From NCBI RefSeq assembly GCF_001653235.2, contig NW_019154044.1, positions 1 to 64,000 on the forward strand: a DNA stretch of 64,000 nucleotides. The letters are read 5' to 3'. The position numbers were made by a program, and so were the translations under genes. Source of the stretch: Pochonia chlamydosporia 170. Its lineage: Eukaryota; Ascomycota; Sordariomycetes; Hypocreales; Clavicipitaceae. Position 1 is the stretch's first letter, and each line of letters opens with the position of its first letter. The notes beneath the pieces were generated by a model. That model was given only the letters and a program-made list of their open reading frames with translations. It was not told the origin of the DNA and searched no databases. Shown here piece after piece: positions 19,964 through 31,216 of this stretch.

Positions 19964-21589
19964 CTAAAAAAACCGCCAAATCGAATCCGCCGCCTTCCCG
20001 CTCTTAAACCGACTATACGCCCTGCACACCGGCCACAGCACCAGCATCATCACCGCCCAAAACCCAAAATACCCAAACAAATTATCAATCCCCCTCGTCT
20101 TGGACGGGTCCATCGGATCAGGAACATCCGTCTCGTGCCCAAACACCGCCACGGCGAGGATGCCGAACCCAAAGAGCGCGAGCATATGCACAATGTAGAA
20201 GAAGAGGGCGCTGGTTCCAAAGTCCAACAACATGGTGAAGCGCTTGGCTATCCGTGGGGGGATGGCGGTGAAGACGGCCAGGAGGAGCAGGTTCCCTGCC
20301 ATGGTGAGTGCGAAGAATGCCACGTCGGGGGGGTACTTGACGACGTAGAAGAAGGATGCGAGGGACGCGAGGTACGGGTTCTGATGGGGGCGGTTCGCTT
20401 GGTCGGGCGTTTGGAGACAGTTTTCTGATAGGTTGCCGATGTGGAGGACGCGCGTGAGGATGAAGAGGATTGAGAAGACGATTGCGCCGAGGATGTGGCC
20501 CATGACGGAGGCTTGACGACTCCATGGTCTGGCGGTCATGATGCGCGCGTAGAGCATACCCAGGATTGCGAATGATAGCCATGCCATCGGGGGGAAACCT
20601 GACATGATGTGTGTTCCTGGCTCCATGATGACCCAGAACCAGACGCGGAGAAGGGGGTTGGAAGGACTTGTCAGTGTCGAGACGTTCTTTTTATCTGTGG
20701 AACAGACGCCGCCATCGTCACTAAGCCAGATATTCCAAAAGATAGTAACCACACTCAACACCGCGAGCAACACATTGTGAATACTCCACGACAAGAACGC
20801 ATCATACGATTCCGTCGTCCGCGACGCTTCCCTCTCCCTCAGCAAAGGCTGCGAAACACCATCATCGTCACTATCCTCCGTCGTCTCCCCAGCATCCTTC
20901 CTCGTCCTCGCAATAGCCCCCGCGAGCAACACCTCCGTCTTACTGATACCCAGCCACAGCAGGCCCGCGAGCAGATAATCCACCGCCAGGGAAAACAGCA
21001 CCGCATTCATAAACCACAGCTGTCCCCCCGTGACAAGAAACCCAAAAGCAATCGTCACGGCTGTCAAAACCACACTCCGCACGGCAAAGTACCGAGCCAG
21101 CCGGGCGGGCGACCAGCCAAGCTTTGTGCGCGATCTCCCGAGATATACGACGCCCATGCCGAGAAGGAACGTGAACCCCGAGCCGCAGAGGTGTGTGAGC
21201 GTGCGCACAATGTACGCGGTGGTGAAGTTCCAGTTGCGGACGATTTGGCCATCTGCCTCGGCGACGCGGCCTGTTCCATGTTCCCATGTGTGAAGGGCGA
21301 GTGCGGCGTGGTCAAAGGCCATGATCATCATGAGAAGACCGCGGAGGAGGTCTGGCGCCAGGGCTCGCGTGCTTGATTTGCCTCCCGAAGAAGGAATTCC
21401 TGCTCGGCCGTTTGAGGTGTTGTACCCGGGGAACGAATCGTATCGGTAGCCATTGTCGGTACGGTTGATGCGTGTCTCACTGGTTGTGTCGCTATTGGGT
21501 GTGGTGTTGTTGTCGCAGATTCGGTTCGTCGGGTGTGCGACGTTGCCGTTGGAACTCGCCATTGGTGCTGCTGCACCGTTGAGTTTCAA
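19964..21589 (-). CDS. HGSNAT/DUF1624-like multi-span membrane protein
   Basis: Intronless, 541 aa. A polar N-terminus of about 75 residues is followed by PDLLRGLLMMIMAFDHAALA, the entry motif of the heparan-alpha-glucosaminide N-acetyltransferase/DUF1624 family. About ten hydrophobic spans follow. A charged loop (SDDDG, about residues 240-250) lies between spans 5 and 6. The final spans include FGTSALFFYIVHMLALF, with the conserved HxxAL-type helix. Known family members carry acetyl across a membrane to an acceptor sugar; fungal ones are uncharacterised. Whether it acts with the neighbouring acetyltransferase is only a guess. There are alternative Met codons near the start (M1, M10). Confidence 0.8.
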   Translation of the reverse strand: MKLNGAAAPMASSNGNVAHPTNRICDNNTTPNSDTTSETRINRTDNGYRYDSFPGYNTSNGRAGIPSSGGKSSTRALAPDLLRGLLMMIMAFDHAALALHTWEHGTGRVAEADGQIVRNWNFTTAYIVRTLTHLCGSGFTFLLGMGVVYLGRSRTKLGWSPARLARYFAVRSVVLTAVTIAFGFLVTGGQLWFMNAVLFSLAVDYLLAGLLWLGISKTEVLLAGAIARTRKDAGETTEDSDDDGVSQPLLREREASRTTESYDAFLSWSIHNVLLAVLSVVTIFWNIWLSDDGGVCSTDKKNVSTLTSPSNPLLRVWFWVIMEPGTHIMSGFPPMAWLSFAILGMLYARIMTARPWSRQASVMGHILGAIVFSILFILTRVLHIGNLSENCLQTPDQANRPHQNPYLASLASFFYVVKYPPDVAFFALTMAGNLLLLAVFTAIPPRIAKRFTMLLDFGTSALFFYIVHMLALFGFGILAVAVFGHETDVPDPMDPSKTRGIDNLFGYFGFWAVMMLVLWPVCRAYSRFKSGKAADSIWRFF

Positions 21590-23867
21590 CGGTCAGATTA
21601 AGTTTGAGTTATGACGAGCAGGAAAGGTAGATGTCATCAACAGCCGGTCGCATCTTTTGAATGGAAAACTTTTGAGAAAATAATGTCCATGGGCGTGCAT
21701 CCCTTTTACCCTGCCTGCTAGCGGATTGTTTAGTTATCCAGCTGCTAGTTTGGGAATTTGGACAATGAATCCCGAGTCCCGACATGGTCATAGTCATGGT
21801 CATGGTCATGGTCATGGAATCCGCTTCAAACTCCGCAAGGCACCATCTTGCCCACGGGAGGAGCACCCGATGTCAGATTAGTGACTAGTCTCCGCCTGGG
21901 GCTCAAGATCAATGATTCAATGTCCACTGTATTCAGTTCATTGTTTTTAGTTGGTCCATCTTGTGGGCTGGTGGTCAAACAGCCACTTCTGACGGGTCGT
22001 CGGAGTCAGTCATTACGTCGGTGCTTGGTAAGCTGATAGGATTTGATGGGATCATTCATGGGATGCGCCCGAGGGTCCCGAAGACGTGGAACTGAGCGAG
22101 AAATGTGGTTCAGTTGATTATAATATGATTGCACAGTTAATGCATTTGATTTGTTACGATCAGTGAGTCCATTTTCTGGTGGCACATTCCTTTACGACCA
22201 GCTTCCATGTCGTTCAGTAGAATCAGTGCTCGCAGTGGTAACTTCGCTATGCGGCCATTATGCTTCTGCACAACGTGGCCGGCCACATTCATGTCTATTC
22301 TTGGCGATGTCGGAAATATGATAAAATGCAAGTTGCTCTTGTACAAAAATGTCAAGTATTTGTTACCATGTAATGTAGTTCACCGTTCACCACCGCAAAC
22401 GGCGCAAGTTTTAGTTCTAGCTTGCTTCCCACTCCGCTTCCCCAGGTATACCAAAACCATTCATTGAGATTTTCAACGTTAGATTTTTTTTTTCGGTCGC
22501 GACGTAATAAAGACCACGACCATACATTGTGTTACTAACTCGGCGTATTGCAATTGCTGGTGGTTTCTCACAGCTGGATACTGGCCTTTTGTGAAGGACA
22601 CACGCAGTGTCTTGTATGACATGATGGCAACAAAGTCGTTTGACAGGACTAGCCTAATGGCGATCTAATGGCTGAGGACTCTAGTGAGCTGGCTGCCGAT
22701 AGCCGAATGAATTACTTCGATTGATCAATGCCCAGAGGAAGTTTCGAAAGACGATTGGGCGGCCATGTGGTCACTCTCAGTTACGGCTGTAAGGGAGCTC
22801 GGAGACTTCTGGTTTCGTCGAAATGCAAGAAAATGCTGTGAAGTTAAACCACTTTAAACTTTCAATGTTACCCATCAAGGCAGAAAAACATATGTTGAGG
22901 GCTTCTGTTTCACTGTTTGGCTGCTGGGTGATACACATGCATGCCTGGAACAGACGTGTCGCGCTCTACCATTTTATTACGCTGACTAGTTAACTTCTGT
23001 TTACAAGATGCGATATCTAGAGTTAGCTTCAGTGTTTGCCGTTCGGGAGCAAAGATGATAAAGCCAATCGGGACATTGACAACTTGATCCTTTCAGCATG
23101 TGAGATTAGCACAAGCGAGATTCAGCTATGGTTTACTGGTGGTATCTTGGAGCCCAAGCACAGCATTTCAGAGTTTCACAAAGTACCAGCTAATTAGATG
23201 GCTACCAGAAATGAAAGCACTCATCAATAGTCTTCCATTTACTCTGTACGCTCTGCCGACGAAGATGATGCGACGGGTACAACGAAGGATGTCGCCCTAA
23301 GTGGTACGAACAACCACAGGAGGACTCAACTACTTTAACAGAACTAAACAGTTACCACGACTCATTATCATATATTTTGGGATCTGGATCCACTCCTATA
23401 GTTTAAATTACCGATTGCTGTCTCCAGGATCCCCTAGAGATTCGGCTATAATGACCGCATCCTCACCACAGTGTGAGCGGCTGCAATGACAGTAATACGA
23501 TGAATGGAAATATGTTTGGTGACACTGCCAACCCCCTATAGAATGTTGTCTTGGTATACCAACAATTATTGAGGCCTTGGAACACCTTCCGCCTTACATG
23601 CAGGGCACGGTGGCTGATTTAGCCAGAAGCATTCAACCAACAACCTGAATGCATGCATGTCATGCAAAGAATACGAAGCCGCTCCCTCCAATCACGTTTC
23701 CACCGCAAGCATTGTAGCTCACAATTGGGTCTACCAGAGTCCACTCAATTGAGTGTAACATGATTCTTTTCATGAGGGCAGATCCAGCGGCGATTTTCAA
23801 CTAACCATTCACCAGCACATACTCATCCCATCACACCAACCAGTACCGCAGCATCAAGACAGCGAAA
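21590..23867. other. Long spacer, no gene seen
   Basis: About 2.3 kb. A short GGTCAT hexamer run is at 21783-21817 and a poly-T tract near 22486. I see no conserved protein in any frame. The last few hundred bases are the kinase promoter. Confidence 0.5.
21783..21817. repeat. GGTCAT hexanucleotide microsatellite
   Basis: Five to six near-perfect units, one with an A-for-G change, located about 200 bp upstream of the DUF1624-like gene. Confidence 0.8.
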
Positions 23868-25488
23868 ATGGATAACCAGACTCAGACCTTGCCTCTGGAA
23901 GCACACTGGAAACCAGCTATTCCGGGACTGTTCGCTCCAGTTCCAGAGAAAAATGCCGGCAAATATGGTCGCAATGCGAACAACAGCCAGAAAACGTGCT
24001 CCAAACAAACCACAGCATTCTTCAAGGACAGTATTCTGCGGGTTAGAGAGAGGAATCAGAGGTGAACGACTCACTGCCTTTGGCATTACACTACGCTGCA
24101 CGCACTAATCAACGCAGACAAAGCGAGGCTCAAAAAAGACTGCAGGAACCAAACATCAGCCAAGAAAGGCGAGGTCAGATCTGGTCCATCGCTGGCCGGA
24201 AAGAAGGGCAATACCTACGGTTCTTGCGAACTAAAGACAAGCCGGAGAACTACCAAACAATTAAAGTGATTGGAAAGGGAGCCTTTGGCGAAGTAAAATT
24301 AGTGCAGAAGAAGACAAACGGCCAGGTCTACGCGATGAAATCTCTGGTAAAAACAGAGATGGTTCGCAGGGACCAGCTTGCTCATGTTCGATCAGAGCGC
24401 GACTTTTTAGCAGAGGATGATAGTCCTTGGGTTGTGAAGCTTTTTACCACCTTCCAGGATGCGCATGTCCTCTATATGCTCATGGAGTTTTTACCCGGTG
24501 GCGATTTAATGAGCATGCTGATCAAGTATGAGGTCTTTTCGGAGGATATAACCCGGTTTTATATGGCAGAGTGCATATTAGCCATTGAGACAGTTCACAA
24601 ACTGGGCTTTATCCATCGGTATGCTAACCCTCAAATAGACATATCTCCCACTAACACAATCTAGAGACATCAAGCCGGACAATATCCTCCTAGACCGAGG
24701 CGGCCACGTTAAATTAACTGACTTTGGCCTGTCCACCAGCTTTAATCGCCTGTGGGACGACCGCTACTCCGAGAAGGGACTGCAGGGAAAGTCCGATAAA
24801 CCAAGGGACCGAAGTTCAGTCTCCATTGACCAGATCAACCTTACTGTGAGCAATCGGTCGCAGATCAACGAGTGGCGACAGTCGAGGAGGATAATAGCAT
24901 ACTCTACTGTTGGAACGCCTGACTACGTTGCGCCTGAGATGTTTACCGGCGCCGGTTACACATTTAGCTGCGATTGGTGGTCCCTTGGTGCGATTATGTA
25001 CGAGTGCTTGGTTGGATGGCCGCCGTTCTGTGCGGAGGATGATGTGACCACGTTTCGAAAGATTATGAACTGGAAGCAGACTTTGTGTTTTCCTGATGAT
25101 ATTCAGCTTAGTGTGAACGCTGAAGATCTTATCCGAAGGTGAGTTTATTATACTTACGTAGCTATTTTGGTGCTGACAGATTAGGTTGATTTGTGATCCT
25201 GCGGACCGAATTGGACGTGGTGGCGCGCATGAAATAAAAGCACATCCTTTCTTTCGAGGAGTTCCGTTTGATAGCTTACGCCGTATTCGAGCACCATTTG
25301 AGCCGCAATTGGCTTCTGATGTCGATACGAGGTATTTTCCTACAGATGAGATCGATCAGACTGACAGTGCCAGCCGACTTAAGGCTTTGACGATTCAAGG
25401 CGATGAGATGCCGTTGGGGGATTCGCTGGAGTTGAGTTTGCCTTTTATCGGATACACCTTTAAGCGGTTCGACAACAATTTCCAGTAG
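23868..25488 (+). CDS. Short COT-1/NDR-family AGC protein kinase paralog
   Basis: Four exons (23868-24061, 24118-24618, 24665-25138, 25185-25488) encode 490 aa. The N-terminal part ([32 protein letters not shown]) matches the Mob-binding region of COT-1/Cbk1/Orb6. The kinase follows: Gly loop GKGAFGEV at 117-124, HRDIKPDN, DFGLS, the NDR insert with [22 protein letters not shown] and APE. The hydrophobic motif FIGYTFKRF near the C-terminus is kept. COT-1 controls hyphal tip growth. It lacks the long Gln/Pro-rich N-terminus (about 150-200 residues) of typical COT-1, and many conserved positions differ. This suggests an extra paralog rather than the essential gene. All catalytic residues seem intact. 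Confidence 0.88.
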
Positions 25489-25687
25489 TGGGTGTCCGGG
25501 ATCTGGAGGAATAGGATATGTGTGTGTTCGCTGGATAAGCTTCGCTTGCAATGCATCCAGTCCAGGTCGTGGACCAAATAAATGAGTGATGGGATACAGT
25601 CGACAAACTGAAATGACAAGTTCAAAGCCAACCTTGTGTACATATATGTAGCGGTATTTCTGATGCTAAAGTGTTCTGATACTCCTA

Positions 25688-27140
25688 CTACATGGAACTC
25701 GCCTCATACAACTGGCCACCAGTATCCATCCTCTCCCTCCACGACCGCTTCACACTCTCCAGCAACTCCTTCGAACCCAACACATCCACCGCCACACCAG
25801 CCAACCCCTTCGCAACCCTCACAGCCTTCTCATACGCATCCTTGGTCCTCGCCGCCTCCGCAAACTCAGGATTATGTGGCCCTTGTCCCTGCGGACCTGG
25901 TCTGATATAAAACTCTGGGCTCAAACTCGGCATCGCATAACTCATGTCTCCCTGATCGGTACTCGCCAACGTAGTCCCTCTAGTTTCGTCTAGTTCCGCA
26001 TTCCCCAAGATCATGTGCTCTGGATTCAGCGCATTAAAGTACCGAGTGTACGACTGCGCCAACACCTCATTCGGGATATGGTCTTTGTATGCTCCGCCCT
26101 TGGTGAGTACCATTCTGGCACCTGTTGCCTTGGCGCCGGCTTCGAAACAAGCATATACCTTCTTCCTCAGCTCCTCCAGACGGGACTGTGTGCTGGCCCG
26201 CACGACGAATTGCCCCGAGGCATACGCGTGAATGATGTTGGGGGCGATGCCGCCATGGGTAATGTAGCCTTGGACGATGTCGCCTGGCATATTCTGCTGG
26301 CGGAGCATGGAGACGTTATTATATGCTGAAATGAGGGCGTCCAGGGCGTTGATTCCAAGCCACGGGTTGGCAGCGGCATGCGCTTCACGGCCGTAGTATT
26401 CTACCTTGAATTGCTCGTAGGCTGTTGTACGCATCCGCGCGGCATCGGGGGTGATTCCAGGATGGGAGATGAGACTGATGTCGACTTTGTGATCTGAGTA
26501 TGCGCCTGCTTCTAGTAGACGAATCTTGCCGCCTCCGCCTATGTAGGTCAGTATTTCCATACGACGAGCTAGATACTGGGCACAACAGACCTTCTTCTGC
26601 CGGGGTTCCGAAAAGTACAATCTTGCCCGGGAGGTTCTCATCCTTCATTATCTCTGCAGCTGCTATTGCACCAACTACTGATGCGCTGGCAATGAGATTG
26701 TGTCCGCAAGAGTGCCCGATCCCAGGTAAGCAATCTGCCTCTCAACATTAGCGTGTGGTCAATGTAAATATGGCGCTTGACTCCAACAGAAGAAACCTAC
26801 CCATTTCTGCGTTAAATGATACCACGGCTCCCTTCTTACCAGTATCGTAGACCGCCACCCACGCCGTCTTCATCCCATATGCAGAAGGCGTGACCTTCCA
26901 TCCTGGCCGACGCTTCATAAACGTAGTGAGAGCTTCATGGGCGATGAATTCCTTGTATCCTAATTCGGGATTGTCATGAATCTTAACATTGATTGGCCAA
27001 AATTCTTGACCAACTTCGTCGGCAACTTTGCTGATGGCCCTCAAGAGTCTCGGTTCTTTTGCTTGTGTCACCGAGCATTGACAGGTGTTGGTGGAGATGA
27101 CGACGAACCCATCATCCTCATGCTCATAAAAGTTGGTCAT
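25688..27140 (-). CDS. M20 metallopeptidase/amidohydrolase (PM20D2-like)
   Basis: Three exons (26801-27140, 26591-26734, 25688-26538) encode 444 aa. The metal-site block DCLPGIGHSCGHN spans the first intron (Asp114, His121, His125). The catalytic TPAEEGGGG block spans the second. The dimerisation domain starts near YGREAHAAANPW and GGIAPNIIHAYA. A third metal-ligand region (GDMSYAMPSLSP) and a final HNPEFAEAA His are present. This is the amidohydrolase branch that includes PM20D2, which cleaves dipeptides with unusual amines or N-acyl amino acids. No signal peptide, so it is intracellular. The gene is divergent from a Dal5-type permease with 577 bp between starts, suggesting paired uptake and hydrolysis of an amide. 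Confidence 0.92.
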
Positions 27141-27717
27141 GTTGAGGTTACTCGTTGGGAACTTCTGACTCTGACGCTTTACTCTGTAGTTTTGACAACT
27201 CCAAAGAGGAGGCGGGCAACTGTTATCAATGTCTTGCCTGCCGGTGTTCTCCGCCCGACGGACATAACTCCTCCCTGACCTCAGGCTACACAAAGTGCAG
27301 AAGCCACAACACCAAAACAGCGAACCGGAGTTGAAGCTGCAGTGGAACCATAACCCTACCCCGGATATTGCGCGGGGTCTAACCGACGCCTCCAACTTTG
27401 AGGTGGCACTCCTCCACCTGTAAATGCACCAGTTAAGCAAGTCAAGCCAAACGGAAGTTGTTTATCGTCCCGTTGATACCACCAGTCCGGTCCCGGCGAA
27501 CATGTTCCCCCACATCCCCAATTCACTCGTAGCGACGGTTATCTTTCAAAAGAGGTGGGGGGAATAACGAGCTCAGAGTGGAATGTATTTTGTGAAACAG
27601 TCTCTCCTTCTCTTCTCAAATACGGCTGTGGAAGTTTGAACTCGAGGTTCAAGTCTAGTCTTGTATTGAGCCATTCTTCTGCTGAGACGTGTTGAAGGCC
27701 ACAACTTACACTCCAAT
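27141..27717. promoter_or_regulatory. Shared divergent promoter of M20 hydrolase and permease
   Basis: 577 bp separate the two ATGs. I see no convincing TATA box or repeated operator. Upstream of the hydrolase ATG the frame stays open for 300 bases but without family similarity. Confidence 0.5.
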
Positions 27718-29390
27718 ATGGGTTCGGCAGACGCCGACCGAGTTGATGCAGCCGAGTCTGTGCCGGTCACTGTTTTCAACGACGATGAAAAGAAATCGCA
27801 CTACATCAAAGATGAAGCTGGTGATCTAGCAGTCATGGCCATTTCGGCCGGGCAAGTTGACCCAGCTGCCAGTAAACGAGTGCTTCGAAAGATTGACCTG
27901 CACATCCTTCCATTTCTGTGCATCACTTACGCTCTGCAGTTCATCGACAAGACCTCGCTTGCATATTCGTCAGTTTACGGCATTATCAAAGACAATAACC
28001 TTCATGGATCCCAATTCTCCTGGTGTGCGAGCGTGTTCTACTTTGGCTACTTGTTGGCCGAATACCCTGGCGTGGTAATTCTGCAAAAGTTCTCCGTTTC
28101 CAAGTTCCTCGGCATCAACATCATCCTATGGGGAGGTGTGCTCATGACCACGGCGGCATGCTCCAGCTTTGCAGGCCTTGCGACTGTCAGGTTCATCCTG
28201 GGCATGACGGAAGCAACCATCTCGCCTGGCTTCGTCGCTGTCACCGGAATCTGGTGGTCTCGTTCGGAACAAGCTGGACGATCGGCCCTTTGGATATCAT
28301 TCCTTGGTGTGGGAGGCTGCGTCGGCGGTTTGTTGGCGTATGCCATTGGCCATATTTCAGGGAGCTTGCCGCCATGGAAATACATCTTCATCATTCTAGG
28401 TGCCATTACGGTGGTATGGGGGGTAGTGTTTATTCTCTTTGTCCCAGATGGTCCCGCCACTGCCAGGTGGTTAAACGACGAAGACAAGGTTGTTGCCGTC
28501 CAACGTGTTGCTGAAAACCAGACTGGAACCGGCCGTAACAGAAAGCTGGATAGCAAACAGATTGTCGAGGCCATTGTCGATCCTGCAGTGGTCATTCTTG
28601 GGCTGATATCATTTGTCAATGCCATTGGTAGTGGTGGCTTAACATTTGGTCCTCTAATTGTGCAAGGTCTTGGGTTCAGTCCCATCAATACCATCTTGGT
28701 GCAGCTGCCGTTGTCGGTTGTCCAAACAGTTGCTCAACTTGGATCAGGTCTCTTTACAAGCAAGGTGGCAAGCTCGCGACTACATATTGGCAGTGTTGCC
28801 ATGATACCAGCAGTGAGTCCGTAAAGACGCTGATACTTACACCAAATAATTCTGACAATACGTTTTCTCAATAGATCATTGGCACTTGCCTCATCAACAA
28901 TCTTCACCATGATAATAAATGGGGCCGCCTTGTCGGTGTCTGGCTTGTAGGAACGTATCCCGTCGGATTTTTGATCATCCTTGGACTGTTGTCTTGCAAC
29001 ATTGCCGGTAGCACAAAGAGGTCTGTCGCCAACGGCTGGGTGTTTGTGTGCTATTGTGTGGGACAGATTGCAGGACCCCAATTCTTCAAGAGCAATGAAG
29101 CTCCGACGTATAAGTCCGGCATTATTGCCATGCTGTGTGCCTTTTGCATTAATTTCGCGCTCAATCAGATTTTGCGCCTGATTTATGTGCGAGAGAATAA
29201 AAGGCGAGAGGCTCTGCTTCAAGGGCGCTCGGAACAGGAAGTCGCAGATCTCAAAAGACAGGGCGAATTGCAGGGGTTTGAAGACGTGACGGACAAGAAC
29301 AATGTAAGAACTTCCGATTGAACTGATAAATCTGTAAATCCGCGCTAACTAATACCTGTGTTTTAGGCCATGTTTCGTTATACTCTGTAG
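27718..29390 (+). CDS. Dal5/ACS-type MFS anion permease
   Basis: Three exons (27718-28812, 28875-29303, 29367-29390) encode 515 aa. The last exon codes only AMFRYTL; it was included because it restores the C-terminal TDKxN..FRY end typical of this family. About 12 spans are present. Signatures are the entry to helix 1 (RKIDLHILPFLCITYALQFIDKTSL) in broken form, GxxLAEYPG in helix 2, and RFILGMTEATISPGF in helix 4. The family (anion:cation symporters) moves allantoate, ureidosuccinate, nicotinate, dipeptides and similar organic anions. Its divergent partner is an M20 amidohydrolase. The substrate is probably an N-acyl amino acid, dipeptide or ureide, by inference from that neighbour. Confidence 0.93.
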
Positions 29391-29759
29391 CAGCGTGTTG
29401 GGGATGTGTTTAATCTTGAAAGCGACAGAGTTGTGATGACAGCTGGGAACGAGACAGACGGAACATTGAATTAGGTAGTCTGGTAAAGGAGTCAAGGGCA
29501 TGGTCTGGTGGTAGCGGTCAATATGAGTGTCATCAGTAGCAGTAAAGTCATAGCTGCCATGAACAGAAACACAGGAGTATGCGTTGACCAACAAACCAGA
29601 GCAGCCAGAGTTTGCCTTTGGGTTCCAGTGGGAGAAATCTTCAATCATGATGCCATTTTCAGACGCAACTTGAATACACGATTGGCCAGGTTGTATGAAA
29701 TGAAATTTGTTACAATCCTTGACAAGTTCAGGTTGAGTTGGCTGTGGGGGTGGCGATAC
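29391..29759. other. Convergent 3' flanks
   Basis: About 370 bp between the stop codons of the permease and the LysM gene. Nothing recognised. Confidence 0.5.
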
Positions 29760-30374
29760 CTATAGCAAGATATATTTACTTAGGAGAAGACACGCCAACA
29801 TCTTCACAGCGATAGTCTTACTATGGAAAGCTTTTGTAGATGTTGATATTGATGTTGTAGACGTTGCAGGCTTTGTAGATGGGGATAAGGTCTGCCCTGA
29901 CATAGATACTGACGAACTAGGGGCGGTAGGAGTTGTGCCGCTGGCAGTCGACGTCTCTGTCGACACAACGCTTTTTGCCTTGACACAGTAGGATCGACCA
30001 ACTAAGAAGTTGTCGCAATCAGGGGTAAGTGAAGGATTCTGCAAAGCGAAGAAATCAGTTACTCTTGCTCGTGTGTGCATGTTGAAATCTCAGAAATAGA
30101 AAAAAACGGAATGTATACATACCCAGACGAACCAGTCTACAAAGGAAATCCCCCAATAGCCGGGAATGTCCAAACAGGGTTTTGATCCATCGTTTTCAAT
30201 CCACCAGATGCAGTCCTTGGTCGTATTCTCGCCAGCCGGCAGTTTTGGCACCGAGCCTCGACTGTTCAAATGACTGAATGCTGCAACTGTAACGGGGGCT
30301 ATGGCGGCTTGCTCAGCTGATACCACTAACAGAAGAACAGCGGCAGCAAAACCAAGTGTTTTGAACATCATCAT
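29760..30374 (-). CDS. Secreted LysM-domain effector
   Basis: Two exons (30123-30374, 29760-30038) encode 176 aa. Residues 1-24 form a hydrophobic signal peptide. One LysM domain runs from DCIWWIENDG (about 54) through YWGIS.VDWFVWNPSL to NFLVGRSYCV (about 105), with paired cysteines as in Ecp6/Slp1-type effectors. The intron falls inside the domain at W-N, a common place in this family. A Ser/Thr-rich stretch follows, and the chain ends with a hydrophobic tail, so a GPI-like anchor or wall retention is possible. LysM effectors bind chitin and hide hyphae from plant or animal recognition, or protect against chitinases. A chitinase remnant with related LysM text lies 2.3 kb away. Confidence 0.9.
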
Positions 30375-31216
30375 GCTTAAGGCTAATGTGACTGCATTAC
30401 CTTGTTGCGGGACAATTGTCGGGTCTTTGCGGGTGGTGAGATCAGGGTAGTTGCCAGCACTGTATTTATATCCCACACGAAGAGCGGCTGGGCTTTCAAG
30501 AGGATAATCAAAAAGTTCACTCAGGGCCTGACGAATTATTTCCCGCGGATGAAATTGGAACGTCAAGGTTGTGTTGAGAGATATCCACTTCCAAAGGTGT
30601 TTATTCGGTCGATACCCCAACGGGAAACATATATATTGCCGACGGTGAGATGCTTGCCTGTGGAGCGCCGAGCCTGCAAGCAAGCTCTTTACATTCATAA
30701 TTGCAGCGGACCATTGCGGGCCATGATTAAGTGATTCCGTTGATGCCAAGAGACAAGGTACGAGTCATTTCGCTGGTTGGGTTTGGAGGGGTGTTTCGGT
30801 GGCATAACAAAGCCTATCACATATCACAAATGCGAGGGATCAAGCTGGCCCCCAAGAACTGGAATAGATCCCCAGAGTCAAACCGTGTCACCCTGTTACA
30901 CCCTGTTAATTAAGCGATGGGCTTCATAGAATTTTGTTTAGGAATTGGAAACTGACAAAGCAACGAGCTTTGGGCTTGCCATATCGTCTGACTTGATACT
31001 CCTTGCTCGCCACTCTCTCTGTTGACTCAGTACGGAGCACGGAACAAAACCAGGTTGTTACTATTCTGCACAAGTATTGTCTCCTCCACGATGGGATTTA
31101 CTTCAAGCAATGAGGCAGACATTGTCCTCACTGGGTGGATAATGTATGCTCCGCGTTGTGTGTTGTCATCAGAAGTTGTATAAGATGGAAAAGTTTATTC
31201 TAGATCTACAAAATAA
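30375..31216. other. Spacer upstream of the LysM gene
   Basis: About 840 bp. The complement of about 30462-30470 carries a TATAAATA-like box some 90 bp upstream of the LysM start. Otherwise no feature seen. Confidence 0.45.

Noticed and set aside
20609..21376. 255-codon open frame on the plus strand inside the DUF1624-like gene
   Set aside because: Arg/His/Gln-rich antisense shadow of a membrane protein gene.
22480..22500. Poly-T tract as a Pol III terminator
   Set aside because: No A/B box or tRNA-like structure lies upstream.
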